64,000 nucleotides of DNA, from positions 1 through 64,000 of the forward strand of contig NZ_AFXZ01000032.1 of NCBI RefSeq assembly GCF_000224335.1, given 5' to 3'. Source of the stretch: Bizionia argentinensis JUB59 (GTDB lineage Bacteria > Bacteroidota > Bacteroidia > Flavobacteriales > Flavobacteriaceae). Made by a program: the position numbers and the translations under genes. Numbering within the stretch: position 1 is the stretch's first letter; each line of letters starts with the position of its first letter. Shown one piece after another: positions 1 through 8,160 of this stretch. The notes below the pieces were generated by a model. It did not search any database. It was not told where the DNA came from and saw nothing but the letters and a program-made list of their open reading frames with translations.

Positions 1-6
1 TGCGCT

Positions 7-31
7 AAAATAGTCCACTGGACTATTTTTT
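7..31 (+). terminator. Rho-independent-type hairpin
   Basis: A 10-bp perfect stem (7-16 with 20-29) has a 3-nt loop and runs into a T tract on the + strand. Whatever it ends lies left of the window. The stem itself is A/T flanked, so it could also act on leftward transcripts leaving the capsule operon. Confidence 0.6.
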
Positions 32-66
32 AACGCTTGATCGCCCTTCAACTGAAGGGCGGAGCT
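32..66 (-). repeat. Dispersed 35-bp hairpin repeat, copy A
   Basis: Read on the minus strand, this 35-bp unit begins AGCTCC, contains the stem CCCTTC/GAAGGG around an AGTT loop, and ends AAGCGTT. It matches 31 of 35 bases of the unit at 6695-6729. Two of the four differences are a compensatory pair in the stem (C-G here, T-A there). No gene is visible in 1-220, which otherwise holds only the adjoining terminator and A/T-rich spacer. Confidence 0.7.
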
Positions 67-220
67 AAATTGTTATTGTTTTTAAAACTAGAAACTAACT
101 GGAAATCTTCCCATGTTCAAATTACTAAAATAGAAGTGAAAAAAGAGCGTGTCTGCTACTAGGCAGAAAACCAACTCCGCAACATTAAGAAGTCCCCTTT
201 CTGGATTTAAGGGATTTTCC

Positions 221-2695
221 CTAAAGTCGCTTTAAAAATTCCTTAATCTTAAACATAAACCCTTTCTTCCCATCATCATGATAAGCATTTCCATAAACCC
301 CATAGCCATAACCATAGCCGTAACCGTAGCCATAACCGTAACTCTGATTCGATTTATGCTTGTAGAAGTTTAATACAAAATTGATATTCTTAATTTCACC
401 GGCGCGATACTTCGCATTAATCAATTGCAACATGCCTTTTTTAGTGTAGTCCAAACGCACCATAAAAATGGAGGTATCGGCATATTTTACCAATTCCAAA
501 GCATCAGTAACTAATCCTAATGGCGGCGTATCTAAAACAATAATATCATAGGTTTGGCGAAGTTCGGCTATCAGCGATTCCAAATTGCCACTCATCAACA
601 ATTCCGATGGATTTGGAGGAATAGGGCCTGCTGGTACGACATCCAAATTATCAATATGAGTGTGATTTACTATAGACTCGAAATCAGCTTCACCAATAAA
701 ATAATTAACCATCCCAGTCTCATTAGTTAAGTTGAAATCGTCAAATATTTTAGGTTTACGTAAATCCAAGCCTAGTAAAAGGGTTTTCTTACCACTCAAC
801 GCATAAACAGTAGCTATATTAATAGAATAAAAGGTTTTCCCTTCTCCACTCACCGAAGAAGTCACCAATATAGTCCGCCCACCTGCTTGCGGGTTTTTAT
901 TAAGAATAAACTGTAGACTAGATCTTATAGAGCGAAACGACTCGGCAACAGCAGATTTCGGCTTTTCAAAAACCACCAAGTTATTATGGTAGCGGTATTT
1001 ACCAATAAGTCCTAAAATAGGAATTTTGGATAGACGCTCCACCTCATCGGAGCCGTGAATGGTATGATCTAATATGAAGATGATGAAAATAAGAAACATG
1101 GGAATAAAAAATCCGAGCATCAACCCCATCATATAATTAAGCGATTTGTCCGGACCAATTAAGCCGCCTCCAATATCTTTAGCTTCGTCTACAATACTGA
1201 TATCCGATACATTTGCTGCCTTTACAATAGCTGCCTCACTACGTTTATCCATATACAGATTGTAGGCTTCCTGGCTAATATCTAGCTTTCTTTGAATCTT
1301 TAAAAATTCCTGCTGATTCTCTGGTAAACTACTTAATTTCGATTCCAAATTGGCAATACTTCTGCTTAATGCGTTAACCAGAATTCTAATAGTACTTTTA
1401 GTTGCACTAATTGTTTCTAATAATACATTTTTTTCAGCATCAATCTGTCGATCTAAATCCTTAATGTTTTCAGATCCCTCTCGAAGCGTATATTCCTTAC
1501 TTTGCCGCTCAATAGCCAAACCGGTAATTTTGGCAACACTACTTTGTATATTCGGTTCTTCAATTCCTACGGAAGTTGGTGCGGCAATACTGGTATAATC
1601 TTTTTTAGTGCGAAGGTAATTCTCTAAAGCATCCAAATAATTAAGCTTGGTTGATTCTGCTTCCTTCTGAAATTCCAAATCCTTGAGTTTAGTAGAAACA
1701 TCTGTCATTTCTGTAGAAACATCAAAAACTTTATTCTCCTTTCTGAACGTATTCATTTCATCAGAAAAGTCTTTTAAGCTCGTATTTACTGCATGTAAAC
1801 TACTGTCAATAAATTTAATCGTATTGGTGGCATATAAGTTTTTACGCTCCAATTCCGTTTCACTTAAAATAATAGCTGTTTTATTGAGATAATCGACTAT
1901 TTTAGACTTGTTATTTCCCACTAAACTCAAGCGCAATACCGAGGCAGATGCATTACTAAAAGGGGCAACACCAATGCCATTTTTATATCCGTTAACCACG
2001 CCATCAAAATTACGAAACTGCATATAAAATTCTTGTCCCGCTTTTACAGTTCGGTTGTTTCGTAGATTAACAATACCATGAAAAAAAGGTAAGTTAATAA
2101 CGGCACCAACTTTAAATTCATTTTGAAAAGGACCTAGCGGTAACGTAACTGGCATGCGCTCTTTAGTATCGTAACGTTGACCTGATCCGTTTTCCGATTC
2201 GAATGCCGTAAACACCTCAAAAGTCGTTTCAGATAAAAATCGAATCCCTATAAAATGACCAAGTACTTGTGGTTGCTCCAAATCGGGTTCAAAAACAAAA
2301 GGAGCATCTTTGTAAATATCAATTTTACGATACTTTCCTTCCTTAAAATAATTCATGTAGGATTTCAAGGAGTCTACAACCTTCTCATTATGTGTTCGCG
2401 TTTGTAATGTGGTAATAGTTTTACCCATTTTACCGGATACGCCACCCCAGTTAAAAGAAATACTGGTATTGGCTGTAAAAAAAGGATTTTGATCGGTTTC
2501 TACAGAAATAAGCGACTCCAGCTTATACACGTTCTGCTTTCTAACATTAATAAAATAAGCGATTATTAACGCGGCACCAATGCAGGCAATTACAAATTTC
2601 CAAAGATTGAGTGCTTTAAATAAATACCCTTTAAAGTCGAAGTTAATGCCAAAACCTTCACTTTGTTCGCTATCGTCATATTCGTATTCTGCCAT
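221..2695 (-). CDS. Wzc-like polysaccharide co-polymerase / tyrosine autokinase
   Basis: Predicted inner-membrane chain-length regulator fused to a cytoplasmic bacterial tyrosine kinase, acting in capsule or exopolysaccharide export. The 824 residues read as follows: a membrane segment near 30-50, a long periplasmic part with coiled coil (about 280-500), a second membrane segment near 515-545, then the kinase. The kinase shows Walker A SVSGEGKT near residue 612, a Walker A' segment LLLGLDLRKP and Walker B IIVLDTPP. The tail holds nine tyrosines between residues 786 and 805, seven in consecutive YG dipeptides, which are the expected autophosphorylation cluster. The start lies 3 nt after the stop of the Wza-like lipoprotein gene, so the two form an operon. 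Downstream glycosyltransferase genes, if any, lie outside the window. Family assignment is firm; the polymer is unknown. Confidence 0.93.
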   Translation of the reverse strand: MAEYEYDDSEQSEGFGINFDFKGYLFKALNLWKFVIACIGAALIIAYFINVRKQNVYKLESLISVETDQNPFFTANTSISFNWGGVSGKMGKTITTLQTRTHNEKVVDSLKSYMNYFKEGKYRKIDIYKDAPFVFEPDLEQPQVLGHFIGIRFLSETTFEVFTAFESENGSGQRYDTKERMPVTLPLGPFQNEFKVGAVINLPFFHGIVNLRNNRTVKAGQEFYMQFRNFDGVVNGYKNGIGVAPFSNASASVLRLSLVGNNKSKIVDYLNKTAIILSETELERKNLYATNTIKFIDSSLHAVNTSLKDFSDEMNTFRKENKVFDVSTEMTDVSTKLKDLEFQKEAESTKLNYLDALENYLRTKKDYTSIAAPTSVGIEEPNIQSSVAKITGLAIERQSKEYTLREGSENIKDLDRQIDAEKNVLLETISATKSTIRILVNALSRSIANLESKLSSLPENQQEFLKIQRKLDISQEAYNLYMDKRSEAAIVKAANVSDISIVDEAKDIGGGLIGPDKSLNYMMGLMLGFFIPMFLIFIIFILDHTIHGSDEVERLSKIPILGLIGKYRYHNNLVVFEKPKSAVAESFRSIRSSLQFILNKNPQAGGRTILVTSSVSGEGKTFYSINIATVYALSGKKTLLLGLDLRKPKIFDDFNLTNETGMVNYFIGEADFESIVNHTHIDNLDVVPAGPIPPNPSELLMSGNLESLIAELRQTYDIIVLDTPPLGLVTDALELVKYADTSIFMVRLDYTKKGMLQLINAKYRAGEIKNINFVLNFYKHKSNQSYGYGYGYGYGYGYGVYGNAYHDDGKKGFMFKIKEFLKRL

Positions 2696-2698
2696 AAT

Positions 2699-3493
2699 TT
2701 ACAACCTATTTATAAGTAATAAAGTGGTAGTAACTAAAGACAATGCCGTAACAATAGTTCCAATAGTTTGTATACCCGTTACACCGGTTCCCCATGATTT
2801 TTGCTTCAAAGGTTTGACATAAATAATATCATTCATCTGAATATAATAATAGGGAGAGTCCATAACCGCAACATCTAGTAAATTTAAATGATGGATTTGC
2901 TGCCCTTGCGGGTATTGCCGAATTATAGTAACATCTTTCCGATCACCTGTTACTAAAATATCACCAGCATTTGCTAGTGCCTCAAAAATATTAACACGCG
3001 GTTGGTAAAGGGTTTGCGTTCCCGTTCCTCCTACTTCCCCTGTTACCGTAAAACGTAAACCGGTAAGTTTAACCGTTACAAATATATTGGCTGCTTCTTT
3101 AAATTCTTCAGCGAGAATCCTGGTTTCTATTAGCTTCTCAATTTCTTCGGTAGTATAACCCAACACATTAATCTCCCCTAAAACAGGAATACGAATATTA
3201 CCGTGCAAATCAACAGTAAAACCATCGAAAAAAGCTCTTTGATCTCCAGAGGCATTCAAATCACCTTCCCCAGCAGGGTTATAAATCTGTACACTTTCTT
3301 GATCCAATGCCTTTACTCGAATATTTAAAATATCATTTATTTGAACACGATATGGTTTTTGTTTTTCAGTAAGTACTTGAGTAGAATCGCTAGCTGCTTC
3401 TATATTCTGCAGATACACCAATTCCTTATTGGAAATACAAGACACAGAAAGCAAGACTAGTAAACCAACTAAAATATTATTTAAATGCTTCAT
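2699..3493 (-). CDS. Wza-like polysaccharide export lipoprotein
   Basis: Outer-membrane polysaccharide export protein partnering the Wzc-like kinase encoded just downstream. It is 264 residues long. A lipoprotein signal ends LLSVSC with the lipidated cysteine at position 19. A polysaccharide-export (Poly_export) domain follows, beginning near YRVQINDILNIRVKALD, and then a SLBB-type segment (LRFTVTGEVGGTGTQTLYQP). A hydrophobic C-terminal helix (about 238-262) takes the place of the amphipathic pore helix of E. coli Wza. It is the first gene of the operon and has its own promoter (3515-3544). It is shorter than enterobacterial Wza (about 380 residues), as is usual for Bacteroidota versions that lack extra SLBB repeats. 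Confidence 0.9.
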   Translation of the reverse strand: MKHLNNILVGLLVLLSVSCISNKELVYLQNIEAASDSTQVLTEKQKPYRVQINDILNIRVKALDQESVQIYNPAGEGDLNASGDQRAFFDGFTVDLHGNIRIPVLGEINVLGYTTEEIEKLIETRILAEEFKEAANIFVTVKLTGLRFTVTGEVGGTGTQTLYQPRVNIFEALANAGDILVTGDRKDVTIIRQYPQGQQIHHLNLLDVAVMDSPYYYIQMNDIIYVKPLKQKSWGTGVTGIQTIGTIVTALSLVTTTLLLINRL

Positions 3494-3514
3494 TGGAGGG
3501 CGCGAGTTTCTTCA

Positions 3515-3544
3515 CAAATATAGCTTTTCAGCAGGAATATCAAA
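3515..3544 (-). promoter_or_regulatory. Bacteroidota-type promoter of the polysaccharide export operon
   Basis: On the minus strand TTTG (3544-3541) is followed after 18 nt by TATATTTG (3522-3515), matching the Bacteroidota consensus TTTG-N19-TAnnTTTG. It lies about 20 nt upstream of the lipoprotein start codon. Confidence 0.7.
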
Positions 3545-3564
3545 ACTTATCGTATAAAATTTGG

Positions 3565-3572
3565 TATTTTTG
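3565..3572 (+). promoter_or_regulatory. Probable -7 element for the ABC-F gene
   Basis: TATTTTTG fits the TAnnTTTG -7 consensus and lies 24 nt before the TTG start. No clear -33 TTTG is visible at the right spacing. It forms a back-to-back arrangement with the leftward promoter at 3515-3544. Confidence 0.5.
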
Positions 3573-3595
3573 CGCTCTATTTAAAAATATACACG

Positions 3596-5455
3596 TTGAA
3601 CTACCTTACTGTTGAAAATATATCGAAATCTTATGGCGAATTAACGCTATTTGAAAACCTGTCTTTTAGTATCCATAAAGATCAGAAAATTGCCTTCGTG
3701 GCTAAAAATGGAACGGGAAAAACGTCTATTTTAAATATGCTTGCGGGAAAAGACACACCCGATTCAGGACAGATCATTTACAGAAAAGGTATTACCGTTG
3801 CTGTGCTTTCTCAAGATCCTGATCTTAATCAAGAATTAACGGTTGAAGAGGCTATTTTTGACACCTCCAACCCCATTTTAGATATTATTAAAGATTATGA
3901 AAAAGCTCTAGAAAATCCTGAAGACGCAGACGCTTACCAAAAAGCGTTTGAGAAAATGGATGTCCATGAGGCTTGGGATTTTGAAACGCAATACAAACTG
4001 ATTTTATCACAGTTAAAATTGGATAACCTCAACCAAAAAGTAAGTTCTTTATCTGGTGGACAGAAAAAACGTTTGGCTTTAGCCAACGCACTTCTTAAAA
4101 AACCGGATCTTTTAATTTTAGATGAACCGACCAACCATTTGGATTTAGAAATGATTGAGTGGTTAGAAGATTTCTTTGCAAAGGGGCAGATAACGTTATT
4201 TATGGTTACACACGACCGTTATTTTTTAGAACGTGTTTGTAATGAAATTATCGAGCTAGACCACGGACAGTTACATACCTACAAAGGTAATTACTCCTAT
4301 TACTTGGAGAAAAGAGAAGCTAGAATTGAAAACGAAGCCACTGAAACCGGCAAAGCGAAGCAGCTCTTTAAAAAAGAATTAGACTGGATGCGGAAGCAGC
4401 CAAAAGCGCGTACCACCAAATCTAAGTCGCGAATTGAAGATTTTCACGATATAAAACACCGTGCCAATCAACGCCGACAAGATCACGAAATACAATTAGA
4501 GCTTAATATGGAGCGCTTGGGAAGCAAAATATTAGAGCTTAACAAGGTTAGTAAAAGCTATAAAGACAAAGTCATTTTAGATAAGTTTGAATATACGTTT
4601 AAAAAAGGCGAACGTATTGGTATTATTGGAAAAAATGGAACGGGTAAATCCACATTTTTAAATCTCATTACCCAATTGCAAGAACCAGATTCTGGAAAAG
4701 TGGTGATTGGTGAAACCGTGAAGTTTGGTTATTATACCCAATCAGGAATTACTATAAAACCCGATCAAAAAGTTATTGATGTTATTAAGGAATTCGGTGA
4801 GTATATTCCATTAAAAAAAGGGAAACAAATTAGTGCAGGACAACTGTTAGAACGCTTTTTATTTAGTAGAAAAAAGCAATATGATTTTGTTGAAAAATTA
4901 AGTGGTGGCGAAAGAAAACGTCTTTATTTATGTACGGTATTAATTCAGAATCCAAACTTTTTAATTCTGGATGAGCCCACCAACGATTTGGATATTGTAA
5001 CACTTAACGTCCTAGAAAGTTTTCTATTGGATTTTCCAGGTTGCTTAATGGTGGTTTCTCACGACAGGTATTTTATGGATAAGATTGTGGATCACTTATT
5101 GGTGTTCCGAGGTGAAGGTGTTATTGAAGACTTCCCTGGAAACTACTCCGATTTCAGAACCTATGAAGACAGCCAAGAGCCAGAATCCAAAGACGATGAT
5201 AAGAAGGAAAAAAAACAATGGAAAAAAGATGAAAGTCCAAAACTAACTTATAACGAACAAAAGGAATATAAAAATATTGAAAGTAAAATAAGTAGTTTAG
5301 AGCATGATAAGGTTACATTAGAAAAGCAATTCCTAAATCCTGAATTAGCGCCAGATGAAATTAATGCCCTTTCAGAAAAACTACAAAAAATACTTGACGA
5401 GATAGAGGAAAAAGAAATGCGCTGGTTTGAATTAAGTTCGAAACTGGAAGAATAG
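3596..5455 (+). CDS. ABC-F family ATP-binding protein (Uup/Etta-like)
   Basis: Soluble tandem-ATPase protein of the ABC-F family, whose members act on ribosomes rather than as transporters. Its 619 residues hold two nucleotide-binding domains. The first has KNGTGKT at about 37-43 and signature LSGGQKKRL. The second has GKNGTGKST and signature LSGGERKRL. Both have Walker B LLILDEPTN / FLILDEPTN. Between them lies the charged ABC-F linker (KELDWMRKQPKARTTKSKSR). The C-terminus is a charged coiled coil (about 525-619), which is the Uup-type extension. The start is TTG: the residues right after it (NYLTVENISKSYG) are the conserved beginning of the family and no ATG fits. The first P-loop begins with Ala instead of the usual Gly. 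Confidence 0.93.
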   Translation: MNYLTVENISKSYGELTLFENLSFSIHKDQKIAFVAKNGTGKTSILNMLAGKDTPDSGQIIYRKGITVAVLSQDPDLNQELTVEEAIFDTSNPILDIIKDYEKALENPEDADAYQKAFEKMDVHEAWDFETQYKLILSQLKLDNLNQKVSSLSGGQKKRLALANALLKKPDLLILDEPTNHLDLEMIEWLEDFFAKGQITLFMVTHDRYFLERVCNEIIELDHGQLHTYKGNYSYYLEKREARIENEATETGKAKQLFKKELDWMRKQPKARTTKSKSRIEDFHDIKHRANQRRQDHEIQLELNMERLGSKILELNKVSKSYKDKVILDKFEYTFKKGERIGIIGKNGTGKSTFLNLITQLQEPDSGKVVIGETVKFGYYTQSGITIKPDQKVIDVIKEFGEYIPLKKGKQISAGQLLERFLFSRKKQYDFVEKLSGGERKRLYLCTVLIQNPNFLILDEPTNDLDIVTLNVLESFLLDFPGCLMVVSHDRYFMDKIVDHLLVFRGEGVIEDFPGNYSDFRTYEDSQEPESKDDDKKEKKQWKKDESPKLTYNEQKEYKNIESKISSLEHDKVTLEKQFLNPELAPDEINALSEKLQKILDEIEEKEMRWFELSSKLEE

Positions 5456-5533
5456 AGTTCGTTGTCAGTTTTCAGTATTGACAAATAAAACCACTTTAAT
5501 CTTAAAATAAAAGCAAAATTATCAAATAACATG

Positions 5534-5573
5534 GAGTCATTGCGAGTGAGGCACGAACGCGGCACAACCTCAT
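5534..5573 (+). repeat. Decayed dispersed intergenic repeat
   Basis: The stretch around GTCATTGCGAGTGAGGCACG resembles a noncoding repeat common between flavobacterial genes. Only one copy occurs here, so the identification rests on general knowledge rather than on a match inside the window. Confidence 0.35.
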
Positions 5574-5643
5574 CAAATAAAGATTAGTTTTATTAAACTA
5601 TTTTAATGCTAGTTGAAAATTGAATACGGATTAACGATTGTTG

Positions 5644-5670
5644 ACAACAGACAACAGACAACAGACAACC
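5644..5670 (+). repeat. Heptanucleotide tandem repeat (ACAACAG x 3.8)
   Basis: Three perfect ACAACAG units (5644-5664) are followed by a partial unit, ACAACC. The unit length is not a multiple of three. The tract lies just upstream of the chosen methyltransferase start and inside the reading frame if the earlier TTG at 5638 were used. Confidence 0.75.
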
Positions 5671-5682
5671 AAACACCAAACC

Positions 5683-6447
5683 TTGTACCAACAAAAGCAA
5701 TATATAAAATTCCTTTCTAAATCATCCAACCAACACGGAGTCCACTCCCCTTTTGTTTACAATCTCATAACAAAATGTTTTTATGACACGAAAAAAAAAC
5801 CAGCTTATACAGCGTTAAAAAGTTACAGACAACAGCTTCTTAAAAACAAGCAGGAAATAAACATAACCGATTTAGGCGAAGGTTCTAAAAAAACAAAAAG
5901 TAATCAACGTCGCATTGCTGAAATAGCTAAAACATCCGGAACCCCTTTAAAACGATCCAAATTATGGTTTCGTTTAGTTCAGTATTTTAAACCACAAAAC
6001 ATATTAGAGCTTGGCACCTCATTAGGTCTTGCCACGCAAGCCATGCATTTAGGAAATCCTAAAGCGGAAATAACTACCATTGAAGGCTGTCCAAATATCT
6101 CGGCATTTACGCAAAAATCTTTATCGGCTTATAAAAACATCAACTTCTTAACGGGCGATTTCTTTCAGCATTTAAAAAACGGCGACCACCAATCTTGGGA
6201 TCTTGTTTTTTTTGATGGCAACCATACCAAGGAAGCTACCTTAAGTTATTTTGAAACCCTTTTACCAACAACTCACAACGACTCCATTTTTATTTTTGAT
6301 GACATCTACTGGTCAGAAGGCATGACAGAAGCCTGGGAAACCATTAAAAATCATCCAGATGTCACCGTAACAATTGATACTTTTTTCTGGGGTTTTGTGT
6401 TTTTCAGAAAAGAACAAGGCAAGGAACATTTTACGGTTCGGGTTTAG
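5683..6447 (+). CDS. Class I SAM-dependent methyltransferase (O-methyltransferase-like)
   Basis: Predicted S-adenosylmethionine methyltransferase of about 254 residues; the substrate is unknown. SAM-binding motif I is ILELGTSLGLATQAM, followed by the acidic motif II (ITTIEGCPN) and a DLVFFDGNH segment typical of small-molecule O-methyltransferase-like proteins. The N-terminus SSNQHGVHSPFVYNLITKCFY resembles a flavobacterial family that begins about 15 residues before it. I therefore chose the TTG at 5683 over the TTG at 5638, because the earlier start would add 15 residues encoded by a heptanucleotide repeat and unlikely to be protein. It is monocistronic and rightward, with repeat-rich spacer on both sides. 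Confidence 0.82.
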   Translation: MYQQKQYIKFLSKSSNQHGVHSPFVYNLITKCFYDTKKKPAYTALKSYRQQLLKNKQEINITDLGEGSKKTKSNQRRIAEIAKTSGTPLKRSKLWFRLVQYFKPQNILELGTSLGLATQAMHLGNPKAEITTIEGCPNISAFTQKSLSAYKNINFLTGDFFQHLKNGDHQSWDLVFFDGNHTKEATLSYFETLLPTTHNDSIFIFDDIYWSEGMTEAWETIKNHPDVTVTIDTFFWGFVFFRKEQGKEHFTVRV

Positions 6448-6469
6448 ACACTGGCACTCTGCACATATT

Positions 6470-6552
6470 GTCACATTGAGCGCAGTCGGAAACTCGGTAC
6501 GAAGTGTTTTAAAAATAATATCTCACGCGAAGGCTCGAAGGCGTTGAGTTGT
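6470..6552 (+). repeat. Decayed dispersed intergenic repeat
   Basis: The segment begins TCACATTGAGCGCAGTCGGA and continues through CTCACGCGAAGGCTCGAAGG. This is like a noncoding repeat often seen between flavobacterial genes. It is a single copy in this window and encodes nothing. Confidence 0.35.
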
Positions 6553-6694
6553 TTGTTTTGTAATATTTAGTTGTGAGCCAAATTGATAAAATTTATGAAA
6601 GTTAGGCAGCTAATAAACTATGTGTATTTAGAATCTAATAGAATTTCCTGTTGTATATAATTATTACCAAACCTTAATTAATCATCACTTTTCA

Positions 6695-6896
6695 GCTCCT
6701 CCCTTTAGTTAAAGGGCGATTAAGCGTTGGATTTAATGCTAGATGGAGGGTTTGTTTTAATCCATCATTTAATCTATTAGCAAACTCCACTTTCTTTTTT
6801 AATTCAGTTAATTTTATAGCGAATTTCATCGCTATTCTACAAACTCCCCGTCCAAACTCTGTATGTCCACCCCTCTTCAACTGAAGAGTGGAGCTG
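6695..6896. mobile_element. MITE-like 202-bp element with hairpin termini
   Basis: The left end begins AGCTCC and carries the hairpin CCCTTT-AGTT-AAAGGG. The right end, read inward on the minus strand, begins AGCTCC and carries CTCTTC-AGTT-GAAGAG. The element thus has imperfect terminal inverted repeats, each itself a hairpin. Its left 35 bp recurs at 32-66. An open frame inside (6692-6880, minus strand) has no recognisable protein features and is treated as noncoding. No target-site duplication could be identified with certainty. It could be a non-autonomous transposable element or an RNA-level hairpin repeat. Confidence 0.5.
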
Positions 6897-6958
6897 GGAG
6901 CTGGAAGCTAAACAGTTAATGTTCCTATTAATATAACATATTTCCCAAAACCCACAAC

Positions 6959-6986
6959 CTACTACCAACTACCTACTACCTACTAC
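6959..6986 (+). repeat. Heptanucleotide tandem repeat (CTACTAC x 4)
   Basis: Four adjacent 7-bp units are present: CTACTAC, CAACTAC, CTACTAC, CTACTAC. It lies 30 bp upstream of the -33 box of the adenosyltransferase promoter. The unit length matches that of the other tandem tract at 5644-5670. Confidence 0.7.
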
Positions 6987-7014
6987 CCTCTAAAAAACAA
7001 ACCAAAAAAATTCC

Positions 7015-7045
7015 TTTGCCCAATCCTCCATAACCTGTAACTTTG
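7015..7045 (+). promoter_or_regulatory. Bacteroidota-type promoter of the adenosyltransferase gene
   Basis: TTTG (7015-7018), a 19-nt spacer and TAACTTTG (7038-7045) match the consensus exactly. The ATG at 7064 follows after 18 nt. The -7 box covers the alternative TTG at 7043, which rules that start out. Confidence 0.78.
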
Positions 7046-7063
7046 GTAAACAAATACAGTATT

Positions 7064-7636
7064 ATGAAAATCTATACAAAAACAGGCGACAAAGGCACTA
7101 CCGCATTATTTGGTGGTACTCGCGTACCAAAACACCACATACGTATTGACAGTTACGGAACCGTAGATGAACTTAATTCGCACCTAGGACTCATACGCGA
7201 CCAAGAAATCGATACGCATTATAAAGAGATGCTTATGCACATTCAAGACCGTTTATTCACCGTTGGCGCTATTTTGGCCACCGATCCGAAAAAAGCCGTT
7301 TTAAAAAGTGGAAAAGAGCGTTTAAATATCCCTAAAATTTCCGAAGAAAATATAGAACGCCTCGAGCAGGAAATTGACAATATGAATGCAGACTTGCCAC
7401 CTATGACAAATTTTGTATTACCAGGCGGACATCAAACCGTGTCATTCTGTCACATTGCTCGCTGTGTATGCCGTCGTGCGGAACGTTTATCTTCTGCCTT
7501 AAACGATTTAGAACCGATAGATCCGTTGGCTCTGACATATTTAAATCGTTTATCTGACTATCTTTTTGTATTGGCACGAAAATTGTCTTTCGAGTTGGAC
7601 GCAGATGAAGTGAAGTGGATTCCTGAAAAGCAGTAA
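7064..7636 (+). CDS. Cob(I)yrinic acid a,c-diamide adenosyltransferase (PduO type)
   Basis: Transfers the 5'-deoxyadenosyl group of ATP to cob(I)alamin to make adenosylcobalamin, the cofactor of methylmalonyl-CoA mutase among others. The 190-residue protein begins MKIYTKTGDKGTTALFGG, the family's ATP-binding N-terminus, and has the conserved CRRAERLSS helix and the C-terminal YLNRLSDYLFVLARKLS. The ATG at 7064 is used because an upstream TTG lies inside the promoter. MeaB, the mutase-associated GTPase, is encoded about 11 kb away at 17855, so the window holds two accessory proteins of the same B12-dependent enzyme although no mutase gene is present. Confidence 0.93.
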   Translation: MKIYTKTGDKGTTALFGGTRVPKHHIRIDSYGTVDELNSHLGLIRDQEIDTHYKEMLMHIQDRLFTVGAILATDPKKAVLKSGKERLNIPKISEENIERLEQEIDNMNADLPPMTNFVLPGGHQTVSFCHIARCVCRRAERLSSALNDLEPIDPLALTYLNRLSDYLFVLARKLSFELDADEVKWIPEKQ

Positions 7637-7732
7637 ACATTTCAAAAATCCTGTAATTACCCTTTAAATTAAGTAAAACAACCATTTTAAGGGACGTTCT
7701 TGAATTTAATGTGTAATTAATTGATTTTTTTC

Positions 7733-7762
7733 TTGTGTATCTAAATTAAAAATTTATTTTTG
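7733..7762 (+). promoter_or_regulatory. Bacteroidota-type promoter of the DUF2795 gene
   Basis: TTG (7733-7735), a 19-nt spacer and TATTTTTG (7755-7762) fit the consensus. The start codon is 23 nt further on. Confidence 0.75.
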
Positions 7763-7785
7763 CAAAAAATTAAAACGAATTACAG

Positions 7786-8007
7786 ATGTATTGGACATTA
7801 GAATTAGCGTCATATTTAAGTGATGCACCTTGGCCAGCGACTAAAGACGAGCTTATTGATTATTCAATTAGAACGGGAGCGCCATTAGAAGTTGTTGAGA
7901 ATTTACAATCTATTGAAGATGAGGGTGACTCTTATGAGTCTATTCAAGAAATCTGGCCGGATTATCCAACAGACGAAGATTACCTCTGGAATGAGGACGA
8001 ATATTAA
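7786..8007 (+). CDS. DUF2795 domain-containing small acidic protein
   Basis: A 73-residue acidic protein of the DUF2795 family; function unknown. The conserved core YLSDAPWPATKDELIDYSIR and the run VVENLQSIEDEGDSYESIQE are typical of the short flavobacterial members. The C-terminus is strongly acidic (YPTDEDYLWNEDEY). It is transcribed alone, between its own consensus promoter and a good terminator (8022-8047), which suggests a well-expressed monocistronic gene. There is no signal peptide or membrane segment. Confidence 0.88.
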   Translation: MYWTLELASYLSDAPWPATKDELIDYSIRTGAPLEVVENLQSIEDEGDSYESIQEIWPDYPTDEDYLWNEDEY

Positions 8008-8021
8008 TAATATTAAAATTT

Positions 8022-8047
8022 AAAAAGTCTCGTCTAGAGGCTTTTTT
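8022..8047 (+). terminator. Terminator after the DUF2795 gene
   Basis: A 9-bp stem (8023-8031 with 8037-8045, one G-T pair) with a 5-nt loop is followed by a run of seven T. Confidence 0.8.
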
Positions 8048-8160
8048 TATACATTATTATTTAAAAACTCCAACAAAAAAACGTTTTTTTGTAATCCGAA
8101 AGAACAAAACATATATTTAATATTAGTCAAAGTACTAATAGAACCATAAACACCTATCAG

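Larger units (their letters stand above)
6448..7063. other. Repeat-rich 616-bp intergenic region
   Basis: No gene is supported here. From left to right it holds a decayed dispersed repeat (6470-6552), A/T-rich spacer, a 202-bp MITE-like element (6695-6896), a heptanucleotide tandem repeat (6959-6986) and the promoter of the adenosyltransferase gene (7015-7045). Confidence 0.7.

Noticed and set aside
1350-1892. Rightward open frames opposite the Wzc-like gene
   Set aside because: Antisense frames inside a clear long coding region with consistent domain order; no independent support.
6692-6880. A 62-codon open frame on the minus strand inside the 202-bp element
   Set aside because: It fills the repeat element including its hairpin ends, has no recognisable domain, and its start codon lies outside the element. 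Probably chance.
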